Notes: a model not told the origin generated them from the letters alone. A stretch of DNA of 64,000 nt from Furfurilactobacillus curtus (GCF_045862785.1 NZ_BQXO01000006.1:34243-98242); one strand, 5' to 3'; shown: positions 33,562 through 41,553, numbered from the stretch's first letter. A program made the numbers and translations.

Positions 33562-34152
33562 ATGAACAAGAGTCGTGTTGAGGCATTTATCGATGCAATT
33601 ATTGCCATCGTGTTAACGGTATTGATTTTGGAAATTCATGTGCCAAATAAGCCTAGTCTACAGGTGTTTTTTAGTGAGTGGCGGATGGCTTTCTCATACT
33701 TGATGACGTTTATTCTAGTGATGTTTAGCTGGTATGTGCAGCACGGCATGTTTTTAACGATTAAACGAGTGAAGTTACCGGGTTTCATTGGCATCAGTAT
33801 TTGGTTGTTCTTTCTATCATTTCTGCCGGTGACAACCTCCTTTGTCGGCCGTTTTCCACAATACTGGGGTGCTGAACTGGTTTATATTGTTGAAAATATC
33901 ATTTGGCTATTGTCTGCTCAGTTGATGGCATACTTACTGAGTCGTGATAATCAGGACGTTCCTGGATTAGCCGCCTTTACGCAGCGTCAGGGCGGTCGGT
34001 ACATGCTAATTGGCAATGGTCTATGGGATATTATCGCCATTGCGGGTATCTTTGTTCTGCCAGAAATCGGAGTGTTGACGCCGATAGCAACAGTCGTCGT
34101 TCAAATTATCGCGGACCGATTGCATCGAAGAAGATTAGCTAGACTTGGTTGA
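33562..34152 (+). CDS. TMEM175-family (DUF1211) potassium-channel-like protein
   Basis: 196 residues with six membrane helices. The N-terminus NKSRVEAFIDAIIAIVLTVLILEIHVP is the family signature (R.xAFSDaV.AI..T.L.LEI), with the FSD motif altered to FID. Bacterial TMEM175 proteins form tetrameric K+ leak channels that lack the TVGYG filter. The change in the FSD motif might affect conduction. The gene is monocistronic with a clear start and a promoter-proximal ATG after GGGGGA. Tandem hairpin repeats follow it directly. Confidence 0.88.
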   Translation: MNKSRVEAFIDAIIAIVLTVLILEIHVPNKPSLQVFFSEWRMAFSYLMTFILVMFSWYVQHGMFLTIKRVKLPGFIGISIWLFFLSFLPVTTSFVGRFPQYWGAELVYIVENIIWLLSAQLMAYLLSRDNQDVPGLAAFTQRQGGRYMLIGNGLWDIIAIAGIFVLPEIGVLTPIATVVVQIIADRLHRRRLARLG

Positions 34153-34188
34153 TGGTTAAAACCATGCTTGAGCTTATGCTCCTACGTA

Positions 34189-34308
34189 AACGTGCTCGCC
34201 AGACTTGAGCCCTGTGCACAACCAGCAATCACTACCGGGTGAAACCCACCCGTCCGTGATTTCCAGTTGTTGCTCGGCCTCACCCGGTCTGGCTCACACT
34301 CTGGTGTA
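34189..34308. repeat. Hairpin repeat family 2, copy 1 (tandem)
   Basis: First of three head-to-tail units with an exact 120-bp period. Arms are GCCAGAC/GTCTGGC, GAGCC/GGCCTC, CAAC/GTTG, AATCAC/GTGATT and CGGGTG/CACCCG. Unpaired CTGTGC, TGCTCG and CACCC are shared with family 1. Confidence 0.88.
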
Positions 34309-34428
34309 AACGTGCTCGCCAGACTTGAGCCCTGTGCACAACCAACAACCACAACCGGGCCAACAATGCCCAATTGTGATTGTCCGTTGTTGCTCGGCCT
34401 CACCCGGTCTGGCTCACACTCTGGTGTA
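34309..34428. repeat. Hairpin repeat family 2, copy 2 (tandem)
   Basis: The outer arms equal copy 1. The apical part differs on both sides in a compensating way: CCACAA/TTGTG replaces AATCAC/GTGATT, and CGGGC/GCCCA replaces CGGGTG/CACCCG. Confidence 0.88.
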
Positions 34429-34545
34429 AACGTGCTCGCCAGACCTGAGCCCTGTGCACAACCAGCAATCACTACCGGGTGAAACCCACCCGTCCGTGAT
34501 TTTCTGTTGTTGCTCGGTCTCACCCAGTCTGGCTCACACTCTGAT
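34429..34545. repeat. Hairpin repeat family 2, copy 3 (tandem)
   Basis: Returns to the copy 1 apical sequence with a few changes (CAGACCTGAGCC, GATTTTCTGTTG, CACCCAGTCTGGC). It ends ten bases before the promoter of the amino-acid permease leader. Confidence 0.86.
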
Positions 34546-34555
34546 AAAAAAGTCC

Positions 34556-34584
34556 TTGCATTAGAATTTGATAAGTAGTATTTT
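34556..34584 (+). promoter_or_regulatory. Promoter of leader peptide and permease
   Basis: TTGCAT and TATTTT with a 17-bp spacer, about 30 bases upstream of the leader peptide start. Confidence 0.5.
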
Positions 34585-34613
34585 AATAATCAAACAAAAC
34601 GGGAGGCGTTGTC

Positions 34614-34706
34614 ATGATGAAATTAAATAATGAAATCAACCACAACGCCGCAATCAGCAGCACAACATCCTCCTCAACCACAGTCTGGTGGTTGGGGGTT
34701 TTGTGA
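34614..34706 (+). CDS. Attenuator leader peptide, 30 aa, Ser/Thr-rich
   Basis: A short ORF with a strong GGGAGGCG site six bases upstream, encoding a 30-residue peptide. Codons 15-23 (34656-34682) are nine consecutive Ser/Thr codons (SSTTSSSTT), followed by VWWLGVL and TGA. It is translated just ahead of a three-part RNA switch and an APC amino-acid permease. The run of Ser/Thr codons places a slowed ribosome over the first arm of the RNA switch, as in classical thr/trp-type attenuators. The two Trp codons lie inside the second arm (GTGGTTGG) and are more easily explained by RNA pairing needs. It is too short for most gene finders. Function inferred, not shown. Confidence 0.75.
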   Translation: MMKLNNEINHNAAISSTTSSSTTVWWLGVL

Positions 34707-34776
34707 TGCACGCGTTGCATGATAAAACGGCCAACCACGACACCTGAAAAGGTGGCAGGGTTGGCCGTTTTATTTT
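34675..34776 (+). promoter_or_regulatory. Ribosome-mediated transcription attenuator (regions 1-4 with terminator)
   Basis: Region 1 CAACCAC (34675-34681) pairs with region 2 GTGGTTG (34688-34694). Region 2 GTGGTTGG (34688-34695) also pairs with region 3 CCAACCAC (34731-34738). Region 3 within AAAACGGCCAACC (34724-34736) pairs with region 4 GGTTGGCCGTTTT (34759-34771), followed by ATTTTT: an intrinsic terminator. A ribosome stalled on the Ser/Thr codons covers region 1, frees region 2 for 2:3 pairing and blocks the terminator. A ribosome at the stop codon (34704) covers region 2 and lets 3:4 form. Confidence 0.78.
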
Positions 34777-34813
34777 TCTCTTAACAAAGACAGGTCCCAG
34801 AGGAGAGCAGCTT

Positions 34814-36232
34814 ATGGATAAAAAAACGGTAGAGCCAACGTTAAAACGTTCATTAACGTCAAACCAAATGCAAATGATTGCGCTAGGAGGCACCATTGGT
34901 GTCGGTCTATTTTTAGGCTCTACCGCCACCATCAAGTGGACAGGGCCATCAGTTTTACTTGCATATGCTTTCGTAGGATTTTTATTGTACTTAGTGATGC
35001 GAGCGTTAGGTGAAATGATTTACGTTAATCCAACGACGGGTTCGTTTGCTGATTATGCTAGTCATTATATTCATCCTGTTGTCGGTTACTTGACCAAGTG
35101 GAGTAACGTATTCCAATTCGTGGTTGTTGGTATTAGTGAAGTAATCGCCGTTGGTCAATATCTAAGTTATTGGTGGCCAAATGTACCGCAGTGGTTGGCC
35201 GGCGTGGTAGTGATTATTATGCTAACATTGGCTAATTTAGCCTCGGCACGCGCGTATGGCACGTTGGAATTTTATTTTGCCATGATTAAAGTCGTTACCA
35301 TTATTATTATGATTGTGATCGGGATTTTAGTTATTTTCTTTGGCCTAGGTAACCACTGGCATGCGATTGGGCTAAGTAATCTGTGGGCTCATGGTGGTTT
35401 CTTTACCGGTGGTGTTAAAGGCTTCATCTTTGCAATGTCAGTAGTCGTTGGCTCATATCAAGGAATTGAGTTACTCGGAATTACCGCTGGTGAAGCAGCC
35501 AATCCGAAACACGCGATTGTTGCGGCCGTTAAATCAATCGTTTGGCGAATTTTAATTTTCTACGTTGGAGCTATTTTTGTCATCGTAACCATTTTTCCGT
35601 GGAACCAGTTGTCGGCTTTAGGTTCACCATTTGTGGAAACATTCTCGAAAGTCGGCATTGCCGGAGCGGCTGGTATCATTAACTTTGTGGTCTTGACCGC
35701 CGCAATGTCAGGGGCTAATTCAGGTATCTATAGCTCAAGTCGAATGTTATATAAATTAGGTCATGACGATGAAACTTGGCGGGGCTTCAGCAAGTTATCG
35801 CGTCATTATGTGCCACGCCGTGCGACTTTAGCCATTTCGGCCGGAATTTTTATTGGCTTGACGTTGAACACACTATTAGCAAATTACAGTCATGCGTCAG
35901 CTAACTTATTTGTGATCGTTTATAGTTCAAGTGTGCTCCCAGGAATGGTACCATGGTTCGTTATTTTAATCGCCGAATTACGTTTTCGAAAGGTTCATCC
36001 AGATGCGATGGCAGAACATCCGTTTAAGATGCCGTGGTATCCATTTTCAAACTACTTTACGATTGCCGCGTTGTTAATTATTTTAGTGTTCATGTTTTTG
36101 AATCCGGATACGCGTCTTTCAGTATCAGTCGGGATCGTCGTCTTGGTCTTACTAACGTTACTGTATTACGTTCGGTTATGGCGTAATAAAAAGAATGTTG
36201 AGGCCAAGGAAGGATCTTCAGAAGATTTTTAG
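34814..36232 (+). CDS. APC-family amino-acid permease (predicted Ser/Thr type)
   Basis: 472 residues with twelve membrane helices of the amino acid/polyamine/organocation superfamily. The signature start is SNQMQMIALGGTIGVGLFLGS (TM1, GxGxxxG-type backbone site). TM3 has GEMIYVNPTTGSFADYASHY, TM6 QGIELLGITAGEAANPKHAI, and TM8 SGANSGIYSSSRMLYKLG. This is the AAT subgroup that includes CycA, SerP and related Ala/Ser/Gly/Thr transporters. From family alone, the substrate would be open. The Ser/Thr-codon attenuator ahead of it makes serine/threonine uptake the best guess. SD AGAGGAG precedes the ATG. Confidence 0.92.
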   Translation: MDKKTVEPTLKRSLTSNQMQMIALGGTIGVGLFLGSTATIKWTGPSVLLAYAFVGFLLYLVMRALGEMIYVNPTTGSFADYASHYIHPVVGYLTKWSNVFQFVVVGISEVIAVGQYLSYWWPNVPQWLAGVVVIIMLTLANLASARAYGTLEFYFAMIKVVTIIIMIVIGILVIFFGLGNHWHAIGLSNLWAHGGFFTGGVKGFIFAMSVVVGSYQGIELLGITAGEAANPKHAIVAAVKSIVWRILIFYVGAIFVIVTIFPWNQLSALGSPFVETFSKVGIAGAAGIINFVVLTAAMSGANSGIYSSSRMLYKLGHDDETWRGFSKLSRHYVPRRATLAISAGIFIGLTLNTLLANYSHASANLFVIVYSSSVLPGMVPWFVILIAELRFRKVHPDAMAEHPFKMPWYPFSNYFTIAALLIILVFMFLNPDTRLSVSVGIVVLVLLTLLYYVRLWRNKKNVEAKEGSSEDF

Positions 36233-36252
36233 GTAATCATCATTTCCAAACT

Positions 36253-36328
36253 AAACCGCCATGAGCCGGATATTAGCCAAGCAATGCCGCTTGTCGACTG
36301 ATGTCTTGCTTTTGACGGTTTTATTTTT
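36253..36328 (+). terminator. Probable terminator after permease
   Basis: AAACCGCC and GACGGTTT close a large hairpin with an inner AAGCA/TGCTT helix, followed by TATTTTT. The long loop makes it a moderate call. Confidence 0.55.
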
Positions 36329-36378
36329 GACTAGAAGGATTGCTTTTTTTAATAAGATGACGTATTCTAACGTTATTC

Positions 36379-36395
36379 ACTTACAAAAAGTAAGT
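36379..36395. promoter_or_regulatory. 17-bp operator palindrome before LLM oxidoreductase
   Basis: ACTTACAAAAAGTAAGT is a perfect palindrome around five A, placed a few bases before the SD. Its form (TTAC-N-GTAA) recalls HxlR/MarR-type redox or quinone-sensing repressors. No such regulator is adjacent, so it would act in trans. Confidence 0.6.
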
Positions 36396-36411
36396 AATGG
36401 GAGGATCGGTT

Positions 36412-37458
36412 ATGGTAGACGTAAATAAATTACAATTCGGGGTTGAAACCTTTGGGGACATCGTTGCTAAAGAAGATGGCAGCTTGTTAACCGCGGGTGA
36501 ATCCATTCGGCAAATCGTTAAGGAAGGCGAGCTTGCTGACAAGTTGGGAATTGATGTAATTGGCGTTGGTGAACACCATCGACCGGACTACAGTGTGTCG
36601 AGCCCAGAGATTGTCTTAGGCGCAATCGCCGCAGTGACTAATCACATTAAGTTGGCTACTGCAGTGACAGTGTTGAGTTCTGATGATCCGGTTCGCGTGT
36701 ATGAACGTTTTGCGACATTGGAAGGTTTATCAGCCGGCCGGGCCCAAGTGATGTTGGGACGAGGTTCGTTCACGGAATCTTTCCCGTTGTTTGGTTATGA
36801 TCTAAAAGACTATGACGATTTGTTCAATGAAAAGTTAGCTTTGTATGATCAACTCATTAAAGAAAAACCAGTGACCTGGTCTGGTAAGTTTACCGAATCG
36901 CTTAAGGATCAAGATGTCTATCCAAAAACGGACTATGATGGGCTAGAGACCTATATCGGTATTGGTGGTTCACCGGAATCAATTATCCGAACAGCTAAAT
37001 ATGGTTACAAGGTAATTATTGCGATTATCGGTGGCCAAGCGGATCGATTCGCGCCTTATGTCGACCTTTACAAGAAGGCAGCCGAGCAGTTCCATCAACC
37101 AGTTCAGCCAGTTGCTGTTCATTCACACGGTTTTATTGCGGATGATGAAGATGAGGCCGTCGATGTGGCCTGGAAAAACATCAAGGCGAACTTTGACCGG
37201 ATTGGTTTGACCCGGGGATGGGCACCAATGAGCCGTGAACAATTTGATAATGAAACTCAAGTTGGTTCATTTTATGTGGGTAATCCAGAACACGTCGCCC
37301 AGCGTATGGCGCGGACCATTAAACTGCTCGATTTGGGACGCTTTGACTTAGTTTATGGCGCTGGCAATCAGACAGCTGCTCAACGTGAACGCATGATTGA
37401 ACTTTATGCGACCAAGGTGATTCCACGGGTTAAAGAACTGTTGGCGGAGGATAAGTGA
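36412..37458 (+). CDS. LLM-class flavin-dependent oxidoreductase
   Basis: 348 residues of the bacterial luciferase-like monooxygenase fold. FGVETFGDI is the first strand, IGVGEHHRPDYSVSSPEIVLGAIAAVT contains the EHH motif, and LATAVTVLSSDDPVRVYERFATLEGLSAGRAQVMLGRGSF is the FMN-phosphate region. IGIGGSPESIIRTA and the late GNPEHVAQRM segment follow. Members use FMNH2 or F420 to oxidise small organics, and in lactobacilli the substrate is unknown. The ATG at 36412 has GGGAGG upstream. It is joined to an F420-reductase-like NADP protein within three bases, so the pair probably shuttles reduced flavin. The palindromic operator just before it suggests inducible control. Confidence 0.9.
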   Translation: MVDVNKLQFGVETFGDIVAKEDGSLLTAGESIRQIVKEGELADKLGIDVIGVGEHHRPDYSVSSPEIVLGAIAAVTNHIKLATAVTVLSSDDPVRVYERFATLEGLSAGRAQVMLGRGSFTESFPLFGYDLKDYDDLFNEKLALYDQLIKEKPVTWSGKFTESLKDQDVYPKTDYDGLETYIGIGGSPESIIRTAKYGYKVIIAIIGGQADRFAPYVDLYKKAAEQFHQPVQPVAVHSHGFIADDEDEAVDVAWKNIKANFDRIGLTRGWAPMSREQFDNETQVGSFYVGNPEHVAQRMARTIKLLDLGRFDLVYGAGNQTAAQRERMIELYATKVIPRVKELLAEDK

Positions 37459-37460
37459 TC

Positions 37461-38144
37461 ATGGCTGAAATTAAAACGGTTGGTATCTTAGGTGCCGGAA
37501 AGGTTGGCATCACCTTAGCGCAATTGGCACTCGCTGCCGGTTATAATGTACGGATCTCCGGTTCTGGATCGGTTCAAAAGATCGCATTGACGATTGAAAC
37601 ATTGGTGCCTGGCGCGGTGGCTGCGACTAATCAAGGTGTAGTTAATAAGAGCGATTTGATTATTTTAGCTATTCCACTGAGCCGTTATCAGAACATCAAT
37701 CCCAAGCTTTTAAAAGATAAACTTGTAATTGATGCGATGAATTATTGGTGGGAAACTGATGGTATTCGGGAAGAAGTCCTCGATCCGTCGTCTACTTCTA
37801 GCGAGCAAGTCCAGGCTTATTTCAATAAGAGTACGATCGTCAAAACATTTAATCACATGGGCTATCACAATCTTCAAGACGACGCTCGCCCGCTAGGTGA
37901 CCCAAAACGCAAAGCACTATTCGTAACTGGGGGCCAGCGTAAAGCTGTTGATGAAGTGGCTGACTTTGTTCAGGTTATGGGGTTTGATACGGTAATCCAT
38001 TATCAGCTAGCCGATGGCATTATGACGGAACCAGGAAGCGAACTATTCGGAGCTAGTTTGTCAAAAGCAGACCTGGAACAGGTCATTGATCATTTTGATG
38101 AAACGGAATTTGGTCAGCAAATTACCCAAGCGCACCAACATTAA
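37461..38144 (+). CDS. NADPH-dependent F420 reductase-like / NAD-binding protein
   Basis: 227 residues. The N-terminal dinucleotide motif TVGILGAGKVGITLAQLA (GxGxxG) is followed by ISGSGS after beta2 (phosphate-binding for NADP). LVIDAMNYWWETDG and TIVKTFNHMGYHNLQDDARPLG resemble the FNO/F420-NADP oxidoreductase and STEAP-like family. It sits three bases after the LLM oxidoreductase, with GGAGGA serving the ATG at 37461, so the two are co-expressed. Lactobacilli do not make F420, so reduction of a flavin or ferric species is more likely. The precise reaction is unknown. Confidence 0.85.
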   Translation: MAEIKTVGILGAGKVGITLAQLALAAGYNVRISGSGSVQKIALTIETLVPGAVAATNQGVVNKSDLIILAIPLSRYQNINPKLLKDKLVIDAMNYWWETDGIREEVLDPSSTSSEQVQAYFNKSTIVKTFNHMGYHNLQDDARPLGDPKRKALFVTGGQRKAVDEVADFVQVMGFDTVIHYQLADGIMTEPGSELFGASLSKADLEQVIDHFDETEFGQQITQAHQH

Positions 38145-38158
38145 TTAAAGATCTTTTC

Positions 38159-38199
38159 AAAAAAGGAACCAGCAAGCTTTGCCTGCTGGTTCCTTTTTT
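38159..38199. terminator. Strong bidirectional terminator
   Basis: AAAAAAGGAACCAGCA and TGCTGGTTCCTTTTTT form a perfect 16-bp stem around a nine-base loop. It separates convergent transcripts (oxidoreductase pair and rpiA). Confidence 0.95.
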
Positions 38200-38212
38200 A
38201 CGATTAATGTGA

Positions 38213-38899
38213 TTAGCGAGCGTGTAACACTTCTGGTCCATCAGGCCGGCCAACAATCACCGTGTTGACCGTGTCTAAGAAAAGACCTTGCTCAACGACT
38301 CCCACCATTTGAATCAACTCACTGGCTAATTCATGGGGATGATCAATTTCACCTAAACTGAGATCCACCACGTAGTTTTTTGAATCAGTGAGGACGTGTT
38401 CACCGTTACGCATACGAACTTTCGGGTTGTAGCCCTTAGCAGCCAATTTTTTAACGACTTGGGAAGAGCCATAAGGGATCACTTCTAATGGCAGTGGAAA
38501 ACTGCCTAATTTATGGGAAAGCTTGCTTTCGTCGACGATCCACATGTTCTTGGTTGAGTTAACGGCGACGATTTTTTCCCACAGATGGGCGGCGCCACCA
38601 CCCTTGATTCCTTGGAAGTCGTCACTGATTTCGTCGGCACCATCAATGGTTAAATCAATGTGATCCACGTCATCAACACCTTGAACGGGGATTCCTAGTG
38701 AACGAGCCTGTTCACGTGTACGATCCGAAGTTGGGACACCAACCACGTTTAAACCTTCTTCTTGAACACGTTTGCCTAAGGCGTCTACCATGTACTTCAC
38801 AGTGGAGCCGGTACCAAGGCCAACCACCATGCCGTCTTCAATAAAATCAACGGCGCGTTGGCCAACTTGCTGTTTTAGTTCATCTTGTGTCATTGCCAT
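38213..38899 (-). CDS. rpiA: Ribose-5-phosphate isomerase A
   Basis: 228 residues, standard for RpiA, which interconverts ribose 5-phosphate and ribulose 5-phosphate in the pentose phosphate or phosphoketolase route. Motifs are VGLGTGSTVKYMVDAL (phosphate loop), VPTSDRTREQARSLGIPV, DLTIDGADEI (active-site Asp), and KGGGAAHLWEKIVA (Lys and Glu). The start ATG has AAGGAG upstream. A small acetyltransferase-like gene precedes it by 20 bases in the same orientation, so they form a two-gene unit. Nothing unusual in the active site. Confidence 0.96.
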   Translation of the reverse strand: MAMTQDELKQQVGQRAVDFIEDGMVVGLGTGSTVKYMVDALGKRVQEEGLNVVGVPTSDRTREQARSLGIPVQGVDDVDHIDLTIDGADEISDDFQGIKGGGAAHLWEKIVAVNSTKNMWIVDESKLSHKLGSFPLPLEVIPYGSSQVVKKLAAKGYNPKVRMRNGEHVLTDSKNYVVDLSLGEIDHPHELASELIQMVGVVEQGLFLDTVNTVIVGRPDGPEVLHAR

Positions 38900-38919
38900 A
38901 ATGAATTACTCCTTAACGA

Positions 38920-39186
38920 TTAGCGAATTAGGGTTGGTTTATTGTGCCGCAAATACTGTCTAGCATACGGATCAAGGGGCAAGAGCTTCACGTGTTCCGC
39001 TTGAGCGAGGGCAGCAATGTGGTCAATCAGCTGACCAGCTAGTGCCTGACGATCTGGATAACTGTTTGCCACCCAAATATGTTCTACCGCCCAAGTCTGT
39101 GGATCAATAACGGGAAATGTGGCTGCGGCTGTAAGCCGATCATTTTCAATTAATGTTATCTGCTGCTGATCTCGTTGGAATTGCAT
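38920..39186 (-). CDS. Small GNAT-like (YjdJ/COG2388-type) protein
   Basis: 88 residues. ITLIENDRLTAAATFPVID are two antiparallel strands, AVEHIWVANSYPDRQALAGQLIDHIAALA contains the shortened acyl-CoA-binding turn and helix, and VKLLPLDPYARQYLRHN is the last strand plus the Y-x-R-x-Y-x-x-x-N end. This matches the compact GCN5-like proteins (COG2388) that contain only the minimal CoA-binding core. The enzymatic role is unknown. It starts behind GGAG and is co-transcribed with rpiA. Confidence 0.78.
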   Translation of the reverse strand: MQFQRDQQQITLIENDRLTAAATFPVIDPQTWAVEHIWVANSYPDRQALAGQLIDHIAALAQAEHVKLLPLDPYARQYLRHNKPTLIR

Positions 39187-39264
39187 GAATCTCCTACCAA
39201 ATTATTCCGGCGGTATTAGTTTGTTTAATTGCCATGTACCATCCTATCATAATTCATGCTCAGT

Positions 39265-39280
39265 GTTTTGCTCTGATTTT
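39265..39280. repeat. 3' end remnant of a lost family 1 unit
   Basis: GTTTTGCTCTGATTT repeats the last bases of copy D (39385-39400) at a distance of 121 bp. This is what a collapsed tandem array would leave. Confidence 0.6.
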
Positions 39281-39283
39281 TTT

Positions 39284-39400
39284 GTCGAGCTACACAAGCC
39301 TGATGTCTGTGCCTAGTCTAGGCCGACCAATTGGCAAGAAGCGCCAATCAGTCCACCTCAACTAGTGCTCGACATCACCCAGCTTGTTTTGCTCTGATTT
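39284..39400. repeat. Hairpin repeat family 1, copy D
   Basis: GTCGAGC to GCTCTGATTT with arms ACAAGC/GCTTGT, GATGTC/GACATC and TTGGC/GCCAA. The central arm differs from copies A-C on both sides, keeping pairing. It lies between the GNAT-like gene and dut. Confidence 0.87.
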
Positions 39401-39489
39401 TTTGAGAATAGCAGAATGCTATCATCTCCAGAGGGCTTACTCTATAATGAAAGGTAAGTGACTAAATTAACTAAATGAGGTGCAATTTA

Positions 39490-40035
39490 ATGGCAAAGAC
39501 ACGTGGTTTTGAGGTGGTCAAACGGTTGGCAGACGATCCAGTACCGCTACCACAACGGCAAACAAAAGCTGCTGCCGGTTATGATCTAGCAGCTGTGAGC
39601 GATTTTACCTTACCATCAATTTGGCGTGGACACTTTTTAAAGGCTTTGTGGCATATGCGACATGGTAAGGCGCTAACACCAGAGCTGTTAACGACAGCTG
39701 ATCAAGAATTGAAGCCCTTTTTAGTTCCCACGGGGATTAAGGCTTTTATGCAGCCAGATGAGGTCCTTTTGCTCGTGAACCGTTCATCTGGGCCCTTAAA
39801 GCGTCGTTTAATTTTGCCAAACGGGGTTGGGGTGATCGATGCGGATTACTATAGCAATGATAGCAACGACGGTGAAATTTTTGTCCAACTGATCAATTAT
39901 GGACTGACTGACGTGACGATCAAAAAAGGTGAACGAATCGCTCAAGGAATTTTTGTGCCATTCTTAACCATCGACGGTGAAACCACACCCCAGATGGAAC
40001 GCAATGGGGGTTTCGGTTCTTCAGGAAAACATTAA
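39490..40035 (+). CDS. dut: dUTP diphosphatase (dUTPase)
   Basis: 181 residues, trimeric dUTPase type, hydrolysing dUTP to dUMP and keeping uracil out of DNA. Motif 1 is AAGYDLAA, motif 2 RSSGPLKRRL (usually RSS..K), motif 3 LPNGVGVIDADYYSN, motif 4 KGERIAQGIFVP and motif 5 RNGGFGSSG at the C-terminal tail. An insert of about 35 residues between motifs 1 and 2 (SIWRGHFLKALWHMRHGKALT) makes it longer than the 150-residue norm, a form found in lactobacilli and their phages. The ATG at 39490 follows GAGGTG. It precedes radA by about 110 bases. Confidence 0.94.
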   Translation: MAKTRGFEVVKRLADDPVPLPQRQTKAAAGYDLAAVSDFTLPSIWRGHFLKALWHMRHGKALTPELLTTADQELKPFLVPTGIKAFMQPDEVLLLVNRSSGPLKRRLILPNGVGVIDADYYSNDSNDGEIFVQLINYGLTDVTIKKGERIAQGIFVPFLTIDGETTPQMERNGGFGSSGKH

Positions 40036-40147
40036 AGATTAAGAAAATTCAAATCGGTTGCGAACTAATTGCACTCAGGCGGGCATGTGGTAGACTGTAA
40101 TTATTGATTGGTTAACATTGGTCAAACTTGTATGAAAGGAAACAATT

Positions 40148-41518
40148 GTGGCGAAAACAAAAACCCAATTTGTCTGTCAAAACTGTGGCTATTCCTCACC
40201 ACGCTATTTAGGGCGCTGTCCAAATTGTGGCGAGTGGAATACGTTAGTTGAAGAAAAGATTAGTGACGATATTCCTAATCGTAAAGCGCGGGTTAGTTTT
40301 ACTGGTCAGACAGCGACGGCTCAACCAATTAAGGACGTCAGCTTAGCTGAAGTACCCCGTGTGAAAACAGCGCTAAAAGAATTTAATCGCGTGTTAGGCG
40401 GCGGCGTGGTTCCTGGGTCACTAGTTTTAATCGGTGGGGATCCAGGAATTGGTAAATCAACGCTGTTAACGCAAGTTTCCGGACAATTAAACGATACTGG
40501 AGGCCGAGTACTATACGTTTCTGGCGAAGAGAGTGCCACCCAAATTAAAATGCGTGCGGATCGTTTAGGCGTTGGTGGTGATGAATTTTATTTGTATCCT
40601 GAGACGGATATGAATAATATTCGCGAACAGATTACCGCCTTAGACCCCAAATTTGTCATCATTGATTCTGTCCAAACGATGCAAGAACCGGATATTACTT
40701 CGGCAGTCGGTTCTGTGGCCCAGATTCGTGAAGTGACAGCGGAATTGATGCAGATCGCCAAAACGAATCAAATTACAATTTTTATTGTTGGTCATGTGAC
40801 GAAAGGTGGCGCGATTGCTGGGCCAAAGATTTTAGAGCACATGGTTGATACAGTCCTGTACTTTGAAGGTGATTTGCACCACACGTACCGCATTCTGCGG
40901 GCCGTCAAAAATCGTTTTGGCTCTACGAACGAGTTAGGAATCTTTGAAATGCGTGAAGATGGACTGCGCGAAGTGGCAAATCCATCCGAAATCTTCTTAG
41001 AGGAACGGTTGTCCGGGGCGACTGGATCCGCGATCGTCGTGTCAATGGAAGGAACTCGACCGATTCTAGTCGAGGTACAGGCACTGATTACACCGTCTGT
41101 CTTTGGCAATGCGCAACGGACTGCTCAAGGACTTGATCGTAATCGAGTTTCTTTGATCATGGCAGTGCTCGAGAAACGCGCTAACTTGATGCTACAAAAC
41201 CAAGATGCTTACTTGAAAGCAGCTGGTGGTGTCAAGTTAGATGAGCCAGCAATTGACTTAGCGATTGCCGTCTCAATTGCTTCGAGTTACCGTGATAAAG
41301 AAACACGATCAAGTGATAGCTTTGTTGGCGAAGTCGGCCTAACTGGTGAAATTCGCCGGGTGAATCGGATTGAGCAACGTGTCGCCGAGGCGCAAAAGTT
41401 AGGTTTTAAACGTATTTTTGTTCCAAAAAACAACTTACAGGGCTGGACCCCACCGTCTAATATTGAGGTTGTGGGCGTTACGACCATCAGCGAAGCATTG
41501 AAGCTAGCGCTGGCCTAG
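40148..41518 (+). CDS. radA: DNA repair protein RadA
   Basis: 456 residues, normal length. An N-terminal C4 zinc finger (CQNCG...CPNCGEW), a RecA-like ATPase with Walker A GGDPGIGKST and Walker B FVIIDSV, the RadA-specific KNRFGST motif, and a C-terminal Lon-protease-like domain (GVKLDEPAIDLAIAVSIASSYR; EVGLTGEIRRV) are present. RadA/Sms is a DnaB-like branch-migration helicase in recombination and transformation. It starts with GTG after AAAGGA. The next gene follows after 35 bases, the conserved radA-yacL order of Firmicutes. Confidence 0.97.
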   Translation: MAKTKTQFVCQNCGYSSPRYLGRCPNCGEWNTLVEEKISDDIPNRKARVSFTGQTATAQPIKDVSLAEVPRVKTALKEFNRVLGGGVVPGSLVLIGGDPGIGKSTLLTQVSGQLNDTGGRVLYVSGEESATQIKMRADRLGVGGDEFYLYPETDMNNIREQITALDPKFVIIDSVQTMQEPDITSAVGSVAQIREVTAELMQIAKTNQITIFIVGHVTKGGAIAGPKILEHMVDTVLYFEGDLHHTYRILRAVKNRFGSTNELGIFEMREDGLREVANPSEIFLEERLSGATGSAIVVSMEGTRPILVEVQALITPSVFGNAQRTAQGLDRNRVSLIMAVLEKRANLMLQNQDAYLKAAGGVKLDEPAIDLAIAVSIASSYRDKETRSSDSFVGEVGLTGEIRRVNRIEQRVAEAQKLGFKRIFVPKNNLQGWTPPSNIEVVGVTTISEALKLALA

Positions 41519-41553
41519 CACGTCGTTAGTTGACTTGAAGGGAGGTGAAAACA

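Noticed and set aside
34182..34523. Open frame of 113 codons on the minus strand with internal peptide repeats
   Set aside because: It is produced by the 120-bp repeats (120 is divisible by three) and has no SD or recognisable protein.
34189..34545. Tandem direct repeats as a possible CRISPR array
   Set aside because: The unit is 120 bp, is itself palindromic and has no unique spacers; no cas genes are nearby.
34686..34691. Trp-sensing leader peptide
   Set aside because: A ribosome stalled on the Trp codons would cover region 2 and favour termination, the wrong sign for starvation control. The Ser/Thr run is placed correctly instead.
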